DNA of 64,000 bases from Tiliqua scincoides (GCF_035046505.1 NC_089826.1:82408254-82472253), one strand, 5' to 3'; positions 34,354 to 46,064 are shown, numbered from the stretch's first letter. Notes: generated from the sequence alone by a model not told the origin. A program made the numbers and translations.

Positions 34354-34690
34354 CCAATCTGTCCCCTGGGGTGTCTGGCTCCTGCATCTTCTGCGGCATC
34401 TGGCACCAGCCTCTTGGACAGGCTTGAAAATATGGAAAAGTGAGAGTTCACTGCCAGGGGACATCCATCAACTCAGATTGTGGCTGGTAGAGGAGGAGTG
34501 ACTCACCATGGCAGATCCTTGGCTCCTGTCAATCTGTCACCTGGAGCACCTGACCCCTGTATCTCCTGGCGCCAGCCTCTTGGACAGGCTGGAAAATATG
34601 GAAAAGTGAGAGTTCCCTGCCAGGAGATATCCATCAATCCAGATCGTGGCTGGTGGAGGGAGAGGGCGCTCCCCAGGGCAGATTCTTTCA
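34354..34690. repeat. Tandem duplication, ~166-175-bp unit, 2 copies
   Basis: CCAGCCTCTTGGACAGGCT occurs at 34406 and 34572, followed in both by GAAAATATGGAAAAGTGAGA and CATCCATCAA or similar. The copies are diverged by point changes and a ~9-bp indel. No family assigned. Confidence 0.8.
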
Positions 34691-34699
34691 CTGCTTGGA

Positions 34700-35520
34700 A
34701 GTTTATTGCAAGCCCCTCCAGGAGTCCTTGCAATATAACCAAAGTGTTTTGTTTTTTTTTCATTCACTTCCAATATCACTGAAGAGCTGAGTGAATTGTT
34801 TTGCAATGGTGGAAATAACCTGCCTGCCTCTTTTGAATTAGCTGCACTCTCCACAATCCCACACTCATCAGATCTTGTTACAGCCAAGAACATTTCTCCG
34901 GGAATTATTCCATCCAAAACAATACTTCAATTTCCACCAGGGCAACCTTGGAAGGGCTGCCATTCCCCTATAAAAAAATAATACACAAAGCCATTGGTGT
35001 GGCTGTCTGAAGGCATCGTGTAGACATCTTAAATATTGAGCAATGATATGACTGCTAACACAATGATTCACAAACTCAGGTCCACCACAAACTTAATAAT
35101 AATAATTAATAGACACGCATAGAATTGTGCTCCATGCATTACAGCGTCAGATGCATACACAAACAAAGCTCAGGAGCTCACAAGTGATGAAGTGCAGAAC
35201 AACCCTGTTGTGATATTTTAGATAAGCAACTGTTAACAGCCAGTGGCAAATTTTAAAGTGCAGGAGCTCATCGTGACACAGCCGCAAGCCGTGGCTCACT
35301 AAGAGCAGAACTAAACAAAAATCAGCTTTACATTTCTTCTCCTGCCACTTATGCTTTCTTCTCCTGCCACTTCTTTCCACTTTAAAACCTATTATCCTTT
35401 AAAAAAAAAAAATCTAGTTCATTTCATCGTAGACTCCTGAAGTGCGTTTAAAAACAAACATCTGAACGATGAAAATCAAATTGAAAAATATGCCAAAGAG
35501 AAAAGGTATATGATACCTTT
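34700..35520. other. Unique-looking noncoding DNA
   Basis: Nothing recognised. Short ORFs on both strands are noise. Confidence 0.4.
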
Positions 35521-35530
35521 AGGTATATTG

Positions 35531-35680
35531 GTTGGCAACCTTCAGTCTCGAAAGACTATGGTACAAGCCTACAGCACCCAGTATTCCCAGGCAGTCTCCC
35601 ATCCAAGTACTAACCAGGCCTGACCCTGTTTAGCTTCTGAGATCAGACAAGATCAGGCATGTGCAGGGTAACAGTTGCTG
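35531..35680 (-). mobile_element. 5S rRNA-derived SINE
   Basis: The tail GTTGGCAACCTTCAGTCTCG opens it on the + strand, the 5S body follows, and the head GGGTAACAGTTGC closes it. It sits between AGGTATA and TATACCT-rich flanks, which obscure any duplication. Confidence 0.92.
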
Positions 35681-35796
35681 TATATACCTATACCTTCAAA
35701 GGTATATGAAGGCACCAATCTTGTGGTGCCTTCTGCTGAGTGCTTCATCTGTGGGTGGCCCACTTTCTTGGAGTGGTGGCTGCCACAACAATGCGC

Positions 35797-36265
35797 AGAC
35801 ATACAAAATTATGCAGGGGATGGATAGAGTGGATACCGGGAGGTTCTTTTCCTTCTCACATGGCACCAGAACCAGGGAACATCCACTAAAATTGAGTGTT
35901 GGAAGAGTTAGGACAGACAAAAGAAAAGATTTCTTTACCCAGCATGTAATTAGTCTGTGGAGCACCTTGCCACAGGACTGGGGATGGCATCTTGCCTGGA
36001 TGCCTTTAAAAGGGGATTGGACAAATTTCTGGAGGGAAAGTTCATCACAGGTTACAGGCTGTGATGGGCCTATGCAGCCTCCTGATTTTAGAAGTGGGTT
36101 ATCTCAGAATGCCAGATGCAAGGGAGGGCACCAGGATGAGGTCTCTTGTTGTCTTGTGTGCTTCCAGAGGCAACTGGTGGGCCACTGTGAGATACAGGAA
36201 ACTGGACTAGATGGGCCTTTGTCCTGATCCAGTGGGGCTTGTCTTATGTTCTTATGTTCTTACAA
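35797..36265 (+). mobile_element. CR1 LINE 3' fragment
   Basis: Encodes YKIMQGMDRVDTGRFFSFSH, SVGRVRTDKRKDFFTQHVIS and DWTNFWRE-like text, with a small indel near 35982 changing frame, then the 3' UTR ending TTATGTTCTTATGTTCTTA. Confidence 0.92.
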
Positions 36266-39200
36266 ATAGTGGGGCCGCAAACATGAAAGGCTGGCAACCT
36301 TGTCTGCACATCACCAGAAAGCAGCGACGAGTTGGCACAGAGGTGGGCTGTTGGCAGGGAGCAGGAGAATCAGGGCCACCCTGAAGCATGTTGGAGAAGG
36401 GCAGGGAGCAGTCATCTGCAGCAATGGCATCTCCAATATCCTATGCAACCCACTCAGTCTTGACATGCCCCCCCCCCCCAGTCCATTTGGACTTGGGACA
36501 GGAAAAGAGCTGGTGGTGCAGATCTGAGTAGACCCACTGGGGACCATGGCATGGTGAACTAGGTAAGGAAAAATTCAATGTTTAATGAAAGTAAATTACA
36601 TTGCCTAAAACAAGACAGTCCACCCTTGCAATTTTGTGTTAGAAGACAAAGAACAGGGAGAGGCTGCCTTGATTTTAGAGGTATCTGGCTGGCTTTGTAG
36701 CTGATGTTAAGACCACAAAAAGGGGGCAGGGAGGGGACAGGATCCAGCACATGCAATTGGAGGGCAAAATTGGAGGCTTTTGTAGGCCACATCTGGCCCC
36801 TGGGCCTGACTTGGTCATCTCTGTGTTAAATTCCCTAAGAGAAGAAACATAAGAACATTAGAATCTGGTTAAATGAGACCAAGTGTTGACTATTGGTGCC
36901 AACAGTTGCCAGCTAGATGTCTCTGCAATCAAAACAGCCTCTCCCTGTTGTTTGTCTGACACAAAATGGCAAAGGTAGACTGCCTTTGAACATGGAGGCT
37001 GCATTAAGCTACCATGATTAATAGGCTAATAACTAGTGGGAGAAAACTGAATTTTGTTTTTCATAGATTTCAGAGTTTTCCAAAACTTAGAATTGCAGAA
37101 AGCGGAGTTATGTGTTTATTCAAAATTTACATTATAATTATAAATCATAATTGCTTTAAAAGTGTACTAGGTAGGCAATATAGGTGGTATAGTGTCAGCA
37201 GACACAGACAGAGGCATTACCCATGAACCACACCATTAAATAATGAATAAAAACAAAATAAAAGTTTTATTTTTTCACAGATTTTAGGTTTCCCCACCCC
37301 AAAAAAATGGCAAGTGTAGAAATGATTATTTGTGTTCTTATTTTGTCATCACTGTTCTCTCCCATCTTTACGAATAGCCATTGACAGACCTATTCTAAAC
37401 TCATTTGTTAAATCACCTTTATATAGCAATCTATGCAAGTGGCTTTCATAACATGTGCTGGGAATTTCACAGACTCACCTTTATTCCTCTTGCAAAACAA
37501 ACTGCTTGCCGCGAATCCAGACATTCTTCCGTTCACATTTAAAACCTGAGACAGCTGGCATATTCACAGAAATGCCATCCATGTTCCCCTTATAGGCCTA
37601 GGTAGGCATTGAAAAGTCATCTCCCCCCATTCCCTGAGGACCTTTCCAGGATTCCTGGTAACCAGTCATGTGAAGTGTGGCCTGTGAATATTGGAAATTT
37701 GCCATCAAATTAGCTCCGATTGGATCAGGCGTGGCCTTTTCCGGGGACTAACAAGAATGTAGCAAGCAAAGCCAATAGTGTTGAGTAATTATTTAATAAA
37801 TAGCTCCTTACCACTTTTGCTGACCTTTATCAGGTGAATTTGTGCACCAGTTAGCTAGGCGCATGTTCCAGTCGCTCCTGTGAAGGCTGAGGGGGGGGGA
37901 GAGGAGCGACGCCTTCCAACATAATCTTTTCTGGTTGGAATTCCAAGAGCTGTTCTAGCTGCAAACACTCAGCTCTATCAAGCATGGGAATGTATGAAAA
38001 ATTGAAGTGCATTTGCACTGCCTCTCCGAACAGCAGCCATGTCCTTCTGCAGTCAGTAAAAGGCGAGCGCTTCGTGATTTGCACAGCTGCTTCAGCAGTG
38101 GGGAGCAAACCGTTTCCCTCGGTCACTGACTTGATAGAAAACCTCACAGAATATGTCACATTCCTTTCCATTTAGTAGGAGAGCACAGCAGCCTTTGGAA
38201 AGAGGACGACACTCAACTTAGGATCAAAGTTGCGTTCTACCCGTGAACCGGTCATACTGCTTACTTCAAACAGTGCAGAGGAAGAGCAAAGTGTGAACCT
38301 TTCACTAGTATTCACCTTTCACTTTCACCATTCTTGTTTTCTGCAGCAGTTAAGTTCAATTGCGATCCTGACCTTTGTGCTGCCTGGAGCCAGGACCACA
38401 AAATGCCCCCCCCCAGGCCTAAAAACGTCACTTCTCATTTCTGGAGAAAACTGAAAGTGGCCTTTTTTAGGCCTTCTGAGGGACGGAGAGGCTGAGAGTG
38501 GCCTCCCCAGTTGTCCTTCTGAGGTGTCCAGAAGGCCTAAAAAGGTAACTTCGGTTTTTCACCGCAAACCAGAAGTGACCTTTTTAGGCTTTCCGGAGGT
38601 CTCAGAAGGCCTTGTAAGAGGGAAAAAACCCAAGCGGGGAGGGGGTCACAGTGCCTCCCCATGTCAGGTGGCACCCGAGGGCATTTGCTGCCCCCCACTA
38701 CACCAGTGGTTAGGTTCCTGGAAACATCAGTGGATGCTGAATCCGCCGATACCAAACCACTGACCATATGGGAACGATGAGGTTAGGGGGAGGGGTAGCG
38801 AATCAGGAATGCCAGCAGGCAATAGCTTCAGAGTGGCCATCTGCAGATAGCTTCAGAAGGGCTGCAGATGCTTCTAAATGACTGTGGATGCTGTCCTGTC
38901 TGAATGCCCGCCTCCCTTCCAATGCCCACTTTATGGCTAATTAACACCTCCCCATCTCCAGAAAGGGCAGCTGCGATGTGCAAAGGAACTACTTCAGAGC
39001 ACTCTTATGTATCTGAGAGCAAAACTTCACTTAGCTTTGGAGGTGAAAGTCCAAAGTGTCTGCTGCAAGTCCACAGCATTTTCAAAGCCCAGTCCAATAG
39101 AAGCTTCCCAGTCCAGTGGCAATCCAGCAGTTCGGCAGTAAAACAGCAGCATCCTCGCACCTGTCTTTGGATGGGTCCAATACCGACCTGTCCAGCAGAG

Positions 39201-39557
39201 TCCTGGCATCCCCCTCCATTCCCCCTCATGTTCCTTCTGGTGCTGCTTTTCATTCCTGGAAAGCCCCTGCTATTCTAATGAGGAGCATCTGTGAGCTACC
39301 TCTTTAGTTCGGCAGAGTCCCATCAATCCAATAGAGGCTCCGGTATGAGCCACCTCTTCAGTCCATGCCCATCAAAGTCTCCATCGGCCTTAATTAATCA
39401 CTGCTGTGGACTGCAGTTTCTGTGAGTCTCCCATCCCAGCTGCTAGTCCTGCCCTTCCCAGAGCTGTCAACCAGCTGTCAAAACATGGGAATCGCTGTGA
39501 ACACCACATCATCTGCCCAGTGATCTCCTGATCTTCCATTGTAGATGCTTCAGAATG
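36266..39557. other. 3.3-kb noncoding stretch upstream of the ficolin locus
   Basis: No exon or full repeat was identified. C runs occur at 36470, 37880 (G) and 38405. Bases 36380-36550 resemble the CAATCCTAA-type repeats. Bases 37980-38180 are repeat-free and could be conserved noncoding DNA. A 106-codon minus-strand ORF there has no recognised domain. Confidence 0.4.
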
Positions 39558-39565
39558 GCCACCAT

Positions 39566-39690
39566 CAGTGGCATAGCTGGAGGGGCAGTGCACCCGGAGT
39601 GGGCAAGCGGCCCGTCCCTTTGGAGCCATTCCCTCCCTTTGGACACACGTCCCTTTGGAGGCGGGGGGAGCAAAACAGAGCTGTACAGAT
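39566..39690. mobile_element. Left arm of a family A hAT foldback
   Basis: It starts CAGTGGCATAGCTGGAGG and shares GCAAGCGGCC and GGGGGGAGCAAAAC with 265-496. The right end is missing. Confidence 0.7.
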
Positions 39691-39994
39691 GGGAAGGGGC
39701 TGTGTTGTTTCAACCTTCTGCTCCAGAACTTCTTCCCCAAGTCAGCCAAAAGTCATCTTGGAGAACTTCCAGCCCGACTCATGTGCAAACTTTCTTGGGC
39801 ATCAAGTTCTCCAGTTTTGCTTCCAGGAACAAGCTCTTCTGATTCCACTGGAGTCTGGGAAACTTCTCCATGCAGAGATGGAAATATCTCTCTTGCAATG
39901 ATTGTAGCAAAAATAGGGACCATCCCCATGTGATGGGGTGGGGAGCAGATCAGTGATCCTCTTGATGTCTTTTAAAATAAAAAGCAGAGATGTC

Positions 39995-40185
39995 GAGGAA
40001 GACTTGAGGAACTACCCAGCACCTGCTGTGTGGCACTCAGAGGTGCGTCAGTGGTGCAAAGGGCAGAGGTGTTATAATTCTTGTTTCAAGAGGAAGACTT
40101 GAGGAACTGCACAGATCTGGCTGCGTGGCACTCAGACATGCGTCAGTGGTGCAAAGGGCAGAGATTTAGTAATTCTTGTCTCAGA
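39995..40185 (+). repeat. 95-bp tandem duplication upstream of ficolin exon 1
   Basis: GAGGAAGACTTGAGGAACT occurs at 39995 and 40090, and both units continue through GCGTCAGTGGTGCAAAGGGC to TAATTCTTGT. The second unit ends about 65 bp before the ficolin start codon, so the duplication covers likely promoter sequence. Confidence 0.88.
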
Positions 40186-40250
40186 GAACTCTGAATTTCA
40201 AACCAACTCCTTGCAGAAGGAAGAGGAGTTGAGATACCTCTAGTGCCACC

Positions 40251-40335
40251 ATGAAGAGGGCCCCAGAGGAAACCCTTATTTCGTTGCTCTGCCTCATGGC
40301 AGTTGCTTCTGGGATTGCAGGAAACACCTGCCCAG
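40251..40335 (+). other. Ficolin exon 1 (signal peptide)
   Basis: Encodes MKRAPEETLISLLCLMAVAS then GIAGNTCP, a short hydrophobic signal sequence followed by the TCP residues that end exon 1 in known ficolins. The donor is GTGAGT, phase 1. Confidence 0.85.
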
Positions 40336-40559
40336 GTGAGTGGCATAGAAGTGTCAACCTGTGTCATTTTGCCACATCATGGCTGGTGTGACCTGCCATG
40401 TCACAGAAGTTGAAAGGATATTTTGGATGCATGGTCAGAATTTTAAATACCTTCGAAGACATTCCTATGACCTCATAAGAGCTAGAAACTTGAGAAAGCT
40501 GAAGCATTACAGAAACAATCATCCCTGGTGCGCACTGGTTTTTTAGTAATCTATTCAGT

Positions 40560-40775
40560 GTTTCACAATTGATAGTTTTTATGCTGCTGTTTGCCACTGG
40601 CTGACTTTCAATGTGTGTTTTATAGTGCATAGTTTTGTGTGTATTTTATAGTTTATGTATTTTATAGTTTATGTATTTTTAATTTGTTTGTGAGCTACCT
40701 TGGGTGCCCTTCGGGGAGAAAGGCAGGGTAAAAATTGAATAAACAAACTAACAAATAAAATTTCTTTATGGAAAG
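40560..40775 (+). mobile_element. L2-like 3' fragment in ficolin intron
   Basis: GAGCTACCTTGGGTGCCCTT then CGGGGAGAAAGGCAGGGTAA and an AATAAACAAA tail, a common reptile L2-type 3' end. Confidence 0.6.
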
Positions 40776-40841
40776 TATATTGATTTATTTCCAGTCTTAC
40801 CTGCCCCTTTCCACACACACCTTCATACCTTGTTTTTGCAG

Positions 40842-40877
40842 GGGGAGGAGAGCTGGCTGACCTTCAACATAAGCAGG
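40842..40877 (+). other. Possible 36-nt ficolin exon
   Basis: A pyrimidine-rich acceptor (TTGTTTTTGCAG) precedes 36 bases and a GTGAGT donor follows. It keeps phase 1 and would add GGGELADLQHKQ. It lacks Gly-X-Y repeats, so it may be chance. Confidence 0.25.
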
Positions 40878-41029
40878 GTGAGTGTTTTCCAAGATGCTCC
40901 TCATTGTCAGAAATTCTGCATACAAAAGCATGGAGAGGGGAAAGAAAACTTTACCCCAGGAAGAGTAGGGGATTTGGGACAGGCACAAGAAAGGACCATG
41001 CAAACGAACAAAAATGAATGTCTGGGGTG

Positions 41030-41235
41030 CAGATCCAGAAGTGATCCACCCATGGCTTCAGAAGTTTTATAAAGGGATTAGAGAAGCATATGAGAGAAGG
41101 CTGCATTTTCCAACGGTAAAGCATGGGATACTGTATGGAGCCTCCATGTTCAGGGGCACTGTAACTGCATATCCCAGTTGCTGGGGAGCGCCACAGAGAA
41201 GCAGACCTTGATGCCCTCTTTGGGGCTTCTCAGAG
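41030..41235 (+). mobile_element. Old LINE 3' fragment in ficolin intron
   Basis: GTTTTATAAAGGGATTAGAG, TATGGAGCCTCCATGTTCAG and CAGTTGCTGGGGAGC are typical of an old CR1/L2-type 3' region. Highly diverged. Confidence 0.5.
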
Positions 41236-41336
41236 AGACGCGCCCAATCCTTCATTCATTTCTGACCATCCTGGAGAGTAAAATGTGGTGACTTGTGGGG
41301 CAACTGCAGCAATGCAGAATGTGGGAGCCGCTATTG

Positions 41337-41900
41337 AGCAGTGGTGTCACAAGGGGGTCAGGAGAGTGCAGACCGCACCAGGTGACCCCCTCAGAGGATG
41401 TGACACCACTAGTGGCCAACATTTTGGAAAACTTTTTGGAAAATGTGTATTTATGAACAATACCATCATTAATCATTAGAAGGGTAATTTCATGCAGAAT
41501 GTAATGAAACAAACTGTGTTGAATTATCTGTATTCAACCAAAGGTTATGTTCAATAAACCAGAAAAAGAAAACACAACTGCCTTATGTAACAAATAGTGG
41601 ATTCTCTTAACTCAAAGCTGACCAATGAGACAGATTGTTCCGAGAGCCAATGAGGTGTTTTTACGAAACAGCAGTGAACCAATAAGGTGTCAGTATGAGA
41701 GTCAGCTCTCATTTCCATGTATCAGAGCTAATAGAATTCTTATTCAGTTGTGTGAATGTCATCAAGTTGGCCACTGGTTTTTTGTTGGTTACTGATTTGT
41801 TGGGTGACCTGTACTGTTATATATTAGAATAAGTAAATAAAGTTAATGTGGGTTACAGCAACCCAAGTGACGCCACTGTGTTTAAGCTGCGCATATGATA
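41337..41900. repeat. Unclassified repeat with terminal GTGTCAC palindrome
   Basis: AGTGGTGTCACA and TGTGACACCACT enclose a ~75-bp palindrome at 41339-41411. CCACTAGTGGCCAACATTTT right after it recurs inverted at about 47988-48010. Downstream, three CCAAT-like boxes (41625, 41647, 41678) and AATAAA (41836) give a promoter-and-polyA layout like an LTR, but no ends or target duplication could be fixed. Confidence 0.4.
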
Positions 41901-42023
41901 CGTAATCTATTCTGTATGATATTCTGTATGAGAGGAGGTCTATCACGGGGATGACGCAATGAGGTATCAGGTGATGCAAACCCTAGTGATGCCTCTATTG
42001 TTGAGTCTCTATCTTCCGACTAG

Positions 42024-42150
42024 GTGCAAAGAACTGCAAAGAGCTCCTGGCCAAGGGGTAGTGCTGAGTGTCTGGTACACCATCTATCCCAAGAACTGTG
42101 TCGCCCTGACTGTGCTGTGCGACATGGATACGGATGGAGGCGGCTGGACC
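42024..42150 (+). other. Ficolin exon: start of fibrinogen-like domain
   Basis: Acceptor CGACTAG and donor GTAAGT. Encodes [11 protein letters not shown] and, after a one-base frame change, [20 protein letters not shown] to GGGWT. Confidence 0.9.
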
Positions 42151-42210
42151 GTAAGTACTTCAGCCTCATTCTTAGATAAGGCGCCTCTCTGCACCACCTC
42201 TAGTGCTGTA

Positions 42211-42420
42211 GCAGTGACGTGCAGACAGGAGAGGCGGGGGAGGCAGAGCCTCACCAGACCCAATAAGTAAAAAAAAAAAAAAATGCAGGATGCTTGCATC
42301 AGCAAGCTCAGGGGAGGCAGCAGGAAGAGTTGCCTCCATTCTGGGGAAAAAAAAAAAAAGCAATGCAAAAGCAGGGAGCCTGTGCAATAGATTGGCTCTC
42401 TAAAGCACAAGGAGAGGCAG
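42211..42420. mobile_element. Partial family F hAT element in ficolin intron
   Basis: CAGTGACGTGCAGACAGG and GGGGAGGCAGAGCCTCACC match the family F end. Poly-A runs follow. The far end is unclear. Confidence 0.5.
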
Positions 42421-42516
42421 CTTGTCTGTTGCCTCAGGGGATGTGTCGCTGAGCTTTTCCTAACTCTGATTGGGGAAGAAGAGGTACAGTTTTGCTTTTT
42501 AAGTTTACAGAGATAG

Positions 42517-42625
<109 letters not shown>

Positions 42626-42790
42626 AAGGAAGGTACCCAGGAAGATTAAGCTTAAGGGAGGGAGAAAGTGAGTATGTATTCATGGGGTTGTGCCTCCCTG
42701 GGCATGAACTTCACTGCATGTTACTGTGCTGTGGTCCTGGGATTACAGGATTCTGCCAAATGGACAGTCATCCTTGTGGCTTCCTTACAG

Positions 42791-42920
42791 GTCTTTCAGA
42801 GACGGTCTGATGGCTCTGTGGATTTCTAGCGGGACTGGAGTGCTTACGAGAAAGGCTTTGGGAGCCAGCTCACAGAATTCTGGCTGGGCAATGACAACAT
42901 CCACCTCCTGACCTCTTTGG
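42791..42920 (+). other. Ficolin exon: VFQRR to LTSL
   Basis: Acceptor TTCCTTACAG, donor GTAGGT. Encodes VFQRRSDGSVDF, a TAG, then [20 protein letters not shown] and [10 protein letters not shown]. Confidence 0.92.
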
Positions 42921-43192
42921 GTAGGTGGCCTGCCCTCTTACGCTTACATGCGCCCATTCCATCTCTGTGGACACTTTCTAGGGCTCTTCAGCCTAGTAGG
43001 GAGACCCATTGTGGAGGTACAAGGTATGCGGTGCGTCCAGATGCTGCTGCTTGTCCAGCAACTACACAGGCACACATATACCACACTGAGGAATGCTGTT
43101 CTACTTAAAAATAATCTTCATGTGGGTGTATATATCTCCATGCTTTGTGGGGGTGCAGGATTTTAAATTCTTGTCCATATTGAGAAAACACC

Positions 43193-43569
43193 TGTCACCC
43201 CAAGCAGCCTCAGGGAATGCAACCCCTGGGCGTCAACGCCAACGGTCTTACTAAAGCCCCAACGTCTCGCTTGGCCCTGCTTGTGCCGGAGGTAAGGCCT
43301 CTAGGGCTAGACTTGATTCTGTGGACTTACCTATAGTTAAGGGACTTTTGTATTCCCTACCTGTGGGGTTTGTACCTTGCCTGTGAGCAAGACACAGGGC
43401 CCTGTGAGGGAACAGAGAATGTGAAGCGCTTGACCCGAATAAACAGGCTTGATCAAGACAGACATCGGTCTCTGGTTACTTCCAGAGCGGAGTAAGTGAA
43501 AAGTGTCGTGAGTTGACCCCGGACCACCTGTAGACCCCGTGGAGGGAGACGGGATCCCACAATGGCACA
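43193..43569 (+). mobile_element. Solo LTR of an endogenous retrovirus-like element
   Basis: A 377-bp unit that starts TGTCACCCC and ends GGCACA, flanked by a perfect 5-bp duplication ACACC (43188-43192, 43570-43574). It contains AATAAA at 43438-43443 followed by a GT/CT-rich downstream part, as in an R-U5 region. No internal region or partner LTR is nearby, so it is a recombined solo LTR in the ficolin intron. The 5-bp duplication fits several LTR families, so no finer class is claimed. Confidence 0.75.
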
Positions 43570-43574
43570 ACACC

Positions 43575-44340
43575 ACACAAAAATCTGGTATCCACCTAGG
43601 TCCCAATGTGTCCAGATGGCCACCTTGTGGAATTCTATTACTATGAATGTGATTTTATGAGGGCCCTGAGATACTTTTTGTGTGGTGCTTTATAAATATG
43701 GTAGAAAACTCATGGGCACACCAGTGAAACACCACGCAAAAGGGGTTTTGGTATCGTACATGAATGTTAAGGTTACCAGTTGGCTTGGTTTCCTCAAAGC
43801 AAACATACCGACTGGTGGTTTGGAGAGATGAAAGGACACAAACAGGACAGGAATGAAGGAACAGAAAACTGTGGCTGGTTACAGAAGCACATGATTCAGA
43901 ATTGGAGATTACCCACTGTTTTTGAATTCCTTGATTCTACTTCAGAAAAAAAGAGCGAGTCATTTGAATTTCATAATCTGAGGAGGAATTTGGACAATTT
44001 CTCTCTCTTCCAAAAGCTCTGCTGAAAAGGGCAAGGAGCTGCAGAGAGCACAGTGAAGCTCTCACTGAATCCTTTGCAAATTTGTGCAAGATTGCTGGTG
44101 CATTACAACTCAATGGAGCGCCAAGGAAATCTTGAGGAGTAGCAGTCCTGGGGTGGGGTCAGGGGGGCAAAAGCCCCAGGTGCCATGGCACTGCCACACC
44201 GCTGCCACCTCCACTCACCCTCCCTCTGGAGCCATTCTACGGGTAGGCAAAGCCCTGTGCTGTGTCCCCAGGTGCTTGGAAAGCCTTCTGAGGCTTCCAG
44301 AGTGCCCTTCAACAGTACTTCTGGTTTTTGTCTGTACTGT
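43575..44340. other. Ficolin intron, nothing recognised
   Basis: 'CACCACRCAAAA' phrases recur at 43570 and 43732. Bases 44142-44260 may be a degraded family A foldback arm. No exon-like segment. Confidence 0.35.
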
Positions 44341-44350
44341 TTAGTGATGG

Positions 44351-44677
44351 CAGCAACTGTTACCCTGCACATGCCCGATCTCGTCTGAGCTCAGAAGCTA
44401 AGCAGGGTCAGGCCTGGTTAGTACTTGGATGGGAGACTGCTTGGGAATACCGGGTGCTGTAGGCTTATACCATGATCTCGGAAGCTAAGCAGGGTCAGGC
44501 CTGGTTAGTACTTGGATGGGAGACTGCCTGGGAATACCGGGAGCTGTAGGCTTATACCATGATCTCAGAAGCTAAGCAGGGTCAGGCCTGGTTAGTATTT
44601 GGATGGGAGACCACCTGGGAATACCGGGTGCTGTAGGCTTAGACCATAGTCTTTCGAGACTGAAGGTTGCCGACCAC
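44351..44677 (+). mobile_element. 5S SINE with three tandem 5S units
   Basis: Head GCAACTGTTACCCTGCACAT, then the 5S block from GATCTC/GAGCTC to TTATACCAT three times (starts 44387, 44474, 44561, period 87 bp), then one shared tail CATAGTCTTTCGAGACTGAA and GGTTGCC. Units differ at a few positions. It lies in the intron before the fourth ficolin exon. Confidence 0.95.
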
Positions 44678-45006
44678 TTAGTGATGCTCCAGAAGACTCA
44701 GAAGGCTTTCACTTGGCAATGTTGCACAAGGTTCTGTATGGCTGGTTAAGTGTCCTCGGGTGGGTGTTGTGGGGGGGCATGTTGTGGTCCTGTGCCCCAG
44801 GGCAGCACAGGGGCCAGGTCCGCAACTGTGTCAAGCAACCAATAAATAGCTCGTGCTTTTGTTTGAAAACTGTTTGTTCTACATAGTTCCGAAAAGTGGG
44901 GTAACTCTCCCCCAAACCTTTTGAATGCAAGTCTTTTTTTCTACTCAGGAGTTCTGCCATTGCAGCCCTAGAATATGGAAACCTGATGTTTTCCTGTTTT
45001 GAATAG

Positions 45007-45141
45007 GAGAGAATGAACTGCGTGTTGATCTCACCGATTTTAACAATAGCCACACGTTTGCCAAATACCTATCCTTCAAGATTTTGGGGCAAAGCGATCA
45101 ATATAGGCCGGTGCTTGGAAGCTTCCTTGAGGGCACTGCAG
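45007..45141 (+). other. Ficolin exon: ELRVDL to LEGTAG
   Basis: Acceptor GAATAG, donor GTAAAT, open throughout. Encodes GENELRVDLTDFNNSHTFAK, YLSFKILGQSDQYRPVLGSF and LEGTAG. Confidence 0.92.
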
Positions 45142-45460
45142 GTAAATTTTTGGACATGCTGTTCTGCTGACCTTTCCATCAGAGCTGGTAAAGAGCTGAT
45201 GAAGAGGTGCACTGTCCCCCCAGGACACTTTGACCCCCAGGGATGAAAACACCTGGTGCTCCCTGGCCCTCTTGGCCAGGCATCCTTGGGGGGCTTCTTT
45301 CCCCCGACAGTACCCACAGTGGCACCTTTCCAGGGTAGCAGTTACAGAAACACAGAGGGGAAAATCAGATTGTATTTCCTGGTGTTTTTGAACAATTATT
45401 GAAGGGTCGGTGCCTTCACTAGGAATGGTGGATCAAAAACCATAAATGAGCAACTCGGGG

Positions 45461-46010
45461 CGCAATCCTAAGGTGGAGTTGGGCTGGCGTAAGTCCCTTG
45501 TACTGGCCCAGGAGTGTCACAAAGCAGTTTTTCACCACTCTGAAAAGAGTTAGACCAATGCATGGACGTGCACCAGCTCCCCATGCCATCGCTGGCCCCA
45601 GAGGATGGATGAGTTATACTGGCCAAGCTTGGCCAGCACAGGAATCTGGGAGCGTGGGGATGGTGGAGAGGATGCGGGAAGGGAGTTTTGGGGCAGGGGG
45701 AGGGCGGGTGGTGGGCATTCCTGGGGGCAAGTGGGAAGCCAGAGGCGGGGCCAGGACCAGGTGGTTATGCCAGATCCTGACACCCATTCCCAGGTGATGT
45801 GGAACAGCCTCTGTCTGCTCTGTTCTGCTCAGATCTGTGCCACCTCTTGAGGTGGTGCAGATCTGAGATGACCCCTTGGGGCCACTGCAGTACAACATGG
45901 GGTAAGGGGAAGTGATTCCCCTTGCCTCGAGTTGCACTGCTTTTGACCCCAAATTATGAGCTGGTTACAGTGCAGGTCCACCGGCCTGCCTGTTCCAGCA
46001 CAAGTTAGGA
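45461..46010. repeat. CAATCCTAA-type repeat in ficolin intron
   Basis: It begins GGGCGCAATCCTAAGG and ends CAAGTTAGGATATAATTATG, so the ends are roughly inverted. The interior is GC-rich and shares GATCTGTGCCACCTC-like phrases with 4.4 and 36.5 kb. Confidence 0.5.
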
Positions 46011-46064
46011 TATAATTATGCTTTGAGCCAGTTTGAATAATGGCACTTCATTCCTTCCTTTCAG

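Noticed and set aside
37851-38171. 106-codon minus-strand ORF as a host exon
   Set aside because: No matching splice pattern or known motif; better treated as noncoding.
41540-41900. Full LTR call based on CCAAT boxes and AATAAA
   Set aside because: No TG/CA ends with a target duplication could be fixed, so it is listed only as an unclassified repeat.
40336-42023. Collagen-like ficolin exons
   Set aside because: All frames between exon 1 and the lectin domain were read for Gly-X-Y runs and none was found.
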